Of a DNA stretch of 64,000 nucleotides, positions 62,001 through 64,000 are shown piece by piece. The position numbers and the translations under genes were made by a program. This DNA comes from a virus: positions 1 through 64,000 of IMG/VR virus record IMGVR_UViG_3300032770_000018. The stretch is one strand, 5' to 3'. The number at the start of each line of letters is the position of its first letter. Positions within the stretch are counted from its first letter, which is position 1. Under the pieces are notes generated by a model. The model did not search any database. It was not told the origin of the DNA and saw only the letters and a program-made list of their open reading frames with translations.

Positions 62001-64000
62001 CTGATCGCCCTCAAATCCCTCGAGGCGATGAAGAACGACGGTACCGCCGCGGTAATCCTCGGGGCAACCATGCAGCCGCAGCAGAAGGTGGTCAAAGGCG
62101 CACAGTGGGTTTTCGAGAATTACCTCTATGGCCACTATCACGTTGCCGCAAACTTTGAAGTCTCTGGCGATCTCTACGCCAAGCAGGGAACGAAGTGGCC
62201 GATTCGGGTGATCATCATTGCCGGGCGCCGGGCGACTCCGCTGACGGGCGAGCTGGCGCCGGCGAGCGTGCAACGCCTGGGCATGTTCGACGAACTATGG
62301 ACCCAGGCCGAAAGGACTCACGATGACGTTGTTAGAGCAAAAGAAGCCCTGGTGTCCGGTCGAGAGCCCGGACTACCTGTGCCTGCTGGGGCCAAACCAG
62401 GCCCCGCCAAAGGACAAACTCCGGTTCCTCTTCCTCCAACAGGACCTCCTGGAACTCCTGGTAAAGGAGGCAAGCCACAACGAGGTGGAGGAGGCAAACC
62501 GACGCCTGCTGGAAAACCTACAGGAGGACTTCCTGGTCAACCTCCCGTGCAAGCTCCTGGCGGACCCGGCGGGACCCCACCAACTGCTGTTCAACCCGGC
62601 GCCGGAGGGGACAAAACTGTCGGAGTGGAAGGAGGAACTCCCGGAAAAACTGGCGCTCCCGGAAATGCCCCAGGCGCAGGCGGCGGCGCTGGCAAAGAGC
62701 CTCAGCCTGGAAAGCTTCCTGGCAAGGGTCCTGTAAGGGGCGGCCGAAAGGCTGACGACCTCTCCGGGATGGCCGACGATGAGTTGGATAACCTACTCGA
62801 CGCGGCGGTCCAGGAGAATCAGCCGGCTCCGGCTCAGGCACCGAAAGCGGCGCCGGCGCCGAAGGCATCAACCTCGGGCCAACGCGGCGGCGCGCTTCCC
62901 GGCGGCAAGGCCCAGGCGCCGAAGCCTGCGCCAGCGCCGAAGCTTTCGGACGCAGCCAAAGACGCGGCCAAGGCGTTCGACGAAGGGATGAAAGGCCTTA
63001 ACGACCTCTTCGGAGGCGGAGGGCTGGTTGGTAGTGGGCCAGCGTTCAACGAAGACACCTACCAGAAGGCCAAGGGCCATTTCAAACAGGCATACGACGC
63101 GTTTGTGAGCATGGGTCGCACACTCAAGGAGTTCGTGGCCGAGTGTCTGCGCCGCTGGGGCAATAACGTGCGGGACTACATCCGCCGGTTCATCAAGGAC
63201 ATGCAGGCCGAACAGGAGGCCAAGACGGAGATCGAACCGGGGAAGGCCAACGCCTTGCAGGATGTTTACGAGCCGCGCTCGGAGGCGACGCCGCTGGGAA
63301 CGCTCACTCCGAAGAACATCTCGGTCGGGGAGCACGCGGCGCTCGATGCCCTCAAAGCCCGGGTTGGTTCGCTCGACAACTACGTGGCGGACAAGCTCAA
63401 TATGCAGCCGGACGAGGTGAAACAGGTCCTGGCCGGCGAGCAGGTTGACGGCGTGGCACAGGGGATTAACCAGGTCGAGACCGGAGGGGCGGTCATTATC
63501 GGAGACCAAACGGGTATCGGTAAAGGGCGCCAGGGAGCCGGGATGCTGCGATACGGCATCGTTAATGGAGCGGTCGCCGTGTTCATGACCAAGGACCCGA
63601 AGCTCTTCTCAGACATGCACGGGGACCTTGCGGACATCCACACGCAGATCCGTCCATTCATCATGGGCAGTCCGGCAAAGGCCAGCATCGTCGGCAGGGA
63701 CGGCCAGGTGATCCACCGTGCTCCCGGGCTTGAGGTCCAGCGGCGCGAAATGGCACGCATTCTCCAGGGCGGCTGGGCCAACAGTGGCTACAACTGCATC
63801 TTTCTCACCTACTCGCAGGTCAACGATCGGAACGAACGGCAGCAGTTCCTCGAGCGGTTGGCGGCTACCAATCCCACGCTGATCGTGATGGATGAGGCTC
63901 ACGAGGCGGCTGGCGACTCGGGAAGCTCGATGCAGGCGGCATTCATCACCGGCGGTCAGGTCCAGCGCGGGTCGGGGGCGCAGCGGAAGACCATCACGGT
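59061..64000 (+). CDS. Giant DarB-like polyvalent protein: methyltransferase plus strawberry-notch helicase (partial)
   Basis: A frame without stop from ATG 59061 to the window end (>1,640 codons). It opens with repeats LTPEEIDAIG / LTPDQIDQIG. An N6-adenine methyltransferase module lies around residues 870-1060 (AYSTPAPIAF, motif I-like DGTGGNGMLL, catalytic LNPPF at about residue 958). After a collagen-like Gly/Pro linker (about residues 1108-1227) comes a strawberry-notch helicase with GDQTGIGKGR (about residue 1481) and the DEAH box (about residue 1611). In phage P1, DarB of this build is packaged in the virion and protects incoming DNA. First linker: about residues 404-514. Right end missing. 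Confidence 0.85.
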   Translation, partial: MAFLTPEEIDAIGETPSGAAPRSMERVLTPDQIDQIGQGSALRSRQEIDTRSFQTPSIASHQATFFPRPGPTAPSGVPVEPITAPDIAGGAAEAVQEYPKNVGKILSLGYAGAADVTSQAMGLPKAQADATGQTEPDSWANIKAVLNEEDLPMDQIIRQTPGLPGMLAKAGKMWLDLIPRIYLMRGFGAAGMGPATAGALAFGTKPTGSGIDPVGAALGALMPGVQEVGRTLGGSLADSLMRRGLINAGDKFTRNLVEEVGGVGAIQTLNEALNSPQLYQLYQQDPHQFWSQIGADTLGSAAFMLVGARDWATGPGPWSSAFMRAVEKTYTPEDLKDIYLRVNRGEATQEEQQIVRFINTKVSSPGEAIRGGATIRTETPIFTSPFWQKFFGLAAKDPEIRLTGAPGQQPPAAPAATAAPQPRPGGRPLLLGTGEADATTQEQQPGSVPPQRGGTIPQQPGQAPGGTAVAPADTGNRLPGAAGSPPGGIPAGTPPTTPTPVPPAPKPAAGGKPPAVAPDWKTIKPDDISAMPAETFGPWYASLVVNRKPLQDRLAKEETADTLAQHLAAATTGAGLVRRMAEAETDPAKRQDLMNRYLAATQKVQLFHEALGIKNGIIAKGPAKPSLPINPATIGLPQWRQQDHNVTRSGKDSYYVPTTGDRTLWPGVTSKRRVVDMQYFLEKLKRGEIGQEEYNRQIQGIRDNPMYGKPEPVPPPAAPKWKDIGPNSNGDTVFEDDNGVRSILRGSVRVTEPVRMIPTREGVQTATGDRTGTEFETATEARKRTSPEAGNALRALVNSAENNQQKAAEVKRLADKEGVTVKQMQERIEAEVVKMANETARRPDLSPKEKFQELIALYNRQPVFSARTSTSVENQAYSTPAPIAFATGYMADVGPSSSQYDGTGGNGMLLIGGDIAHSWANELDPARQAALKALGVGIVTGNDATTFRPNVKYDVVRLNPPFGSIGNTLYDGFGISKLEHLIALKSLEAMKNDGTAAVILGATMQPQQKVVKGAQWVFENYLYGHYHVAANFEVSGDLYAKQGTKWPIRVIIIAGRRATPLTGELAPASVQRLGMFDELWTQAERTHDDVVRAKEALVSGREPGLPVPAGAKPGPAKGQTPVPLPPTGPPGTPGKGGKPQRGGGGKPTPAGKPTGGLPGQPPVQAPGGPGGTPPTAVQPGAGGDKTVGVEGGTPGKTGAPGNAPGAGGGAGKEPQPGKLPGKGPVRGGRKADDLSGMADDELDNLLDAAVQENQPAPAQAPKAAPAPKASTSGQRGGALPGGKAQAPKPAPAPKLSDAAKDAAKAFDEGMKGLNDLFGGGGLVGSGPAFNEDTYQKAKGHFKQAYDAFVSMGRTLKEFVAECLRRWGNNVRDYIRRFIKDMQAEQEAKTEIEPGKANALQDVYEPRSEATPLGTLTPKNISVGEHAALDALKARVGSLDNYVADKLNMQPDEVKQVLAGEQVDGVAQGINQVETGGAVIIGDQTGIGKGRQGAGMLRYGIVNGAVAVFMTKDPKLFSDMHGDLADIHTQIRPFIMGSPAKASIVGRDGQVIHRAPGLEVQRREMARILQGGWANSGYNCIFLTYSQVNDRNERQQFLERLAATNPTLIVMDEAHEAAGDSGSSMQAAFITGGQVQRGSGAQRKTIT
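60370..60609 (+). CDS. Overprinted small conserved phage protein in the giant gene linker
   Basis: 79 codons in the +1 frame relative to the giant gene. MPLLKSSSQEAFHRNVAEL... SRQQILAIAYRVQR matches a well-known small phage protein pattern (MPL-K-S-S-x-x-AF-x-x-NV, then Q-x-x-AIAY-x-VQR). The giant frame here is low-complexity (Pro/Gln/Gly), as if the linker evolved over a pre-existing gene. The last ~30 codons (Arg-rich) are less convincing. Confidence 0.5.
   Translation: MPLLKSSSQEAFHRNVAELYRSNQDKPPEERRSRQQILAIAYRVQRGAHREESQRARRRPRQRPSRLRQSQRRGASLRR

Noticed and set aside
62323-62736. 137-codon frame over the second linker of the giant gene, Leu/Glu-rich
   Set aside because: Gly-Pro codons (GGA, CCT) read in +1 naturally give Asp/Leu/Glu helices with G/C third positions, so protein-like look and codon bias are artefacts; no family pattern as there is at 60370.
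1-64000. Search by eye for a CRISPR array, rRNA genes and insertion sequences
   Set aside because: No regularly spaced direct repeats with spacers, no rRNA-like sequence and no transposase gene or terminal inverted repeats were seen.

Overview
The window is a contiguous piece of a double-stranded DNA bacteriophage or prophage genome, GC-rich and almost fully coding. It carries an integrase, replication and recombination genes, a terminase, a portal, a probable capsid gene, podovirus-like tail parts and a very large virion-type protein that runs off the right edge. I saw no rRNA, no convincing tRNA and no CRISPR array. The tail-fibre motif GDGSGLTN, the secreted tail-like proteins and the scarcity of Shine-Dalgarno sequences would suit a Verrucomicrobiota (PVC group) host, but that is an inference, not proof.

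Layout. 1-7475 (minus): MazG-like protein, integrase, ASCH protein, a glycosyltransferase and many small genes joined by ATGA/GTGA overlaps. 7592-8611: a short plus-strand gene, a bidirectional terminator and a candidate structured RNA. 8612-19170 (minus): small zinc-binding proteins, two HNH proteins around a C5 cytosine methyltransferase, a DUF5131 protein, a second DNA methyltransferase with four repeated PPY-type motifs, a KH-domain protein, DnaB helicase, and an initiator gene with iterons inside it. 19586-23696 (minus): recombination cassette (RecA/Sak4-like ATPase, SMC-like ATPase, RecE-like nuclease). 23834-32342 (plus): hypothetical genes, secreted proteins, holin-like proteins, a PAPS-reductase-like protein and a permuted NlpC/P60-like hydrolase. 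32397-34273 (minus): large terminase and a GroES-like co-chaperonin. 34325-64000 (plus): portal, scaffold-like and capsid genes, an adaptor fused to a degenerate metallophosphatase, a VWA-domain virion protein, a glycan-modification island, tail collar and tail nozzle-like proteins, secreted fibre-like proteins, internal virion proteins, and a giant DarB-like methyltransferase/helicase (polyvalent) protein.

No tape-measure gene is visible. A large portal, a nozzle-like protein and internal or ejected proteins suggest a short-tailed (podovirus-like) virion.

The most unusual layer is expression. Many heads of transcription units have a TTGNNN - 15 to 18 bp - TA-rich promoter placed so that the mRNA would begin at or within a few bases of the start codon. 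In one class (7592, 8159, 10701, 12095, 25652, 34273, 34325, 41876, 49051, 55060, 57917, 59061) the -10 box ends only 6-8 bases before ATG, which implies leaderless mRNA. In the other class (2268, 5149, 7475, 10184, 16092, 16660, 23743/23736, 41003, 56126) a conserved CAGTGAAA-type block lies just after the promoter. It supplies a GTG start that opens either the gene itself or a mini-ORF that usually begins Met-Lys/Asn-x-Glu and overlaps the start of the real gene. Together with two candidate small RNAs (4580-4691 and 8159-8292), this looks like a coherent, phage-specific expression system worth testing.
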